Of a stretch of 64,000 bases of DNA, positions 63,961-64,000 are shown one piece after another. The position numbers and the translations under genes were made by a program. Position 1 is the stretch's first letter. Each line of letters begins with the position of its first letter. The notes beneath the pieces are model-generated. The model was not told where the DNA came from, made no database searches, and worked only from the letters and a program-made list of their open reading frames with translations. The DNA is taken from assembly GCA_963806395.1 (NCBI GenBank), contig CAWDYI010000011.1:1-64000 (forward strand), in the 5' to 3' direction. The stretch comes from DASSUW01 sp963806395 (lineage in GTDB: Bacteria > Actinomycetota > Thermoleophilia > Solirubrobacterales > Solirubrobacteraceae).

Positions 63961-64000
63961 TCAGCCGTGCAGGCCGCACTCGGTCTTGGCGGTGCCGGCC
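63961..64000 (-). CDS. cysH: C-terminal end of adenylyl/phosphoadenylyl-sulfate reductase
   Basis: Only the last 13 codons are in the window, reading 'AGTAKTECGLHG' then stop. The Glu-Cys-Gly-(L/I)-His tail is the catalytic C-terminus of CysH-type (APS/PAPS) reductases of sulfate assimilation, with the nucleophilic Cys. The rest lies beyond the right edge. Confidence 0.7.
   Translation of the reverse strand, partial: AGTAKTECGLHG

Overview
The window is high-GC actinobacterial chromosome, most like the Solirubrobacterales/Thermoleophilia (for example Solirubrobacter or Conexibacter). This rests on very GC-rich codon use, an F420-type luciferase-like oxidoreductase, a 180-kDa-class NAD-glutamate dehydrogenase, GTP-type PEP carboxykinase, DUF2630, a patatin/DUF3376 protein, and many genes with a TANNNT hexamer 6-11 nt before the start codon and no Shine-Dalgarno. 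That last pattern is the usual actinobacterial leaderless-mRNA arrangement. The genus is inference. I saw no rRNA, tRNA, insertion sequence, prophage or CRISPR array. No stretch longer than 300 bases lacks a gene; the longest gaps are 30042-30325 (a short-repeat array), 1937-2154 (a candidate response-regulator operator) and 40223-40371 (the pckG leader).

Left part (1-6.1 kb): the 3'-truncated gene of a secreted SdrD-like repeat protein, a two-component system, a secreted proline-rich protein, and a decayed GH15 glucoamylase/trehalase pseudogene. From 6.1 to 24.2 kb lies nitrogen and amine catabolism. A tightly overlapping five-gene operon (APC permease, glutamine-synthetase-like ligase, class-I glutamine-amidotransferase-type hydrolase, aldehyde dehydrogenase, SDR) looks like a gamma-glutamyl polyamine/ethanolamine route. 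Around it are another permease with a universal stress protein, an MFS exporter, a GntR regulator with an FAD oxidoreductase, an aminoglycoside/choline-kinase-like phosphotransferase with a dimethylglycine/sarcosine-dehydrogenase-like enzyme, an HD-GYP c-di-GMP phosphodiesterase and a PuuB-like oxidase.

The centre (24-40 kb) has two divergent Na+/H+-type transporters with a CBS protein, a three-module cell-wall hydrolase, a GNAT enzyme, an FUSC-like membrane protein, an Fpg/Nei glycosylase, a LysE exporter and a mosaic ROK regulator. Then comes the first ethylmalonyl-CoA pathway block: a CitE/Mcl2-like lyase, a Chloroflexus-type malyl-CoA/beta-methylmalyl-CoA lyase and a MaoC hydratase.

The right part (40-64 kb) has pckG and the giant glutamate dehydrogenase. 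A signalling pair follows: a Ser/Thr kinase carrying an extracellular seven-repeat FG-GAP propeller, and an FHA-HTH regulator. After that come a lipoprotein, DUF2630, an F420 enzyme and a patatin. The second ethylmalonyl-CoA block holds ethylmalonyl-CoA mutase, an exported protein and the MeaB GTPase in one overlapping operon, then crotonyl-CoA carboxylase/reductase with a small coupled partner. ClpS, CorA and the last codons of cysH finish the window. Together Ccr, Ecm, the MaoC hydratase, Mcl and MeaB imply acetyl-CoA assimilation without isocitrate lyase, with PEP carboxykinase and glutamate dehydrogenase linking C4 acids to gluconeogenesis.

The least expected signals are: three divergent gene pairs whose -10 hexamers overlap on one shared TA, giving back-to-back leaderless promoters; the propeller kinase plus FHA-HTH pair; a codon-usage break inside the ROK gene; palindromic repeats that form the end of the CitE-like gene; and a Cys-to-Ser change in the PEP carboxykinase P-loop.
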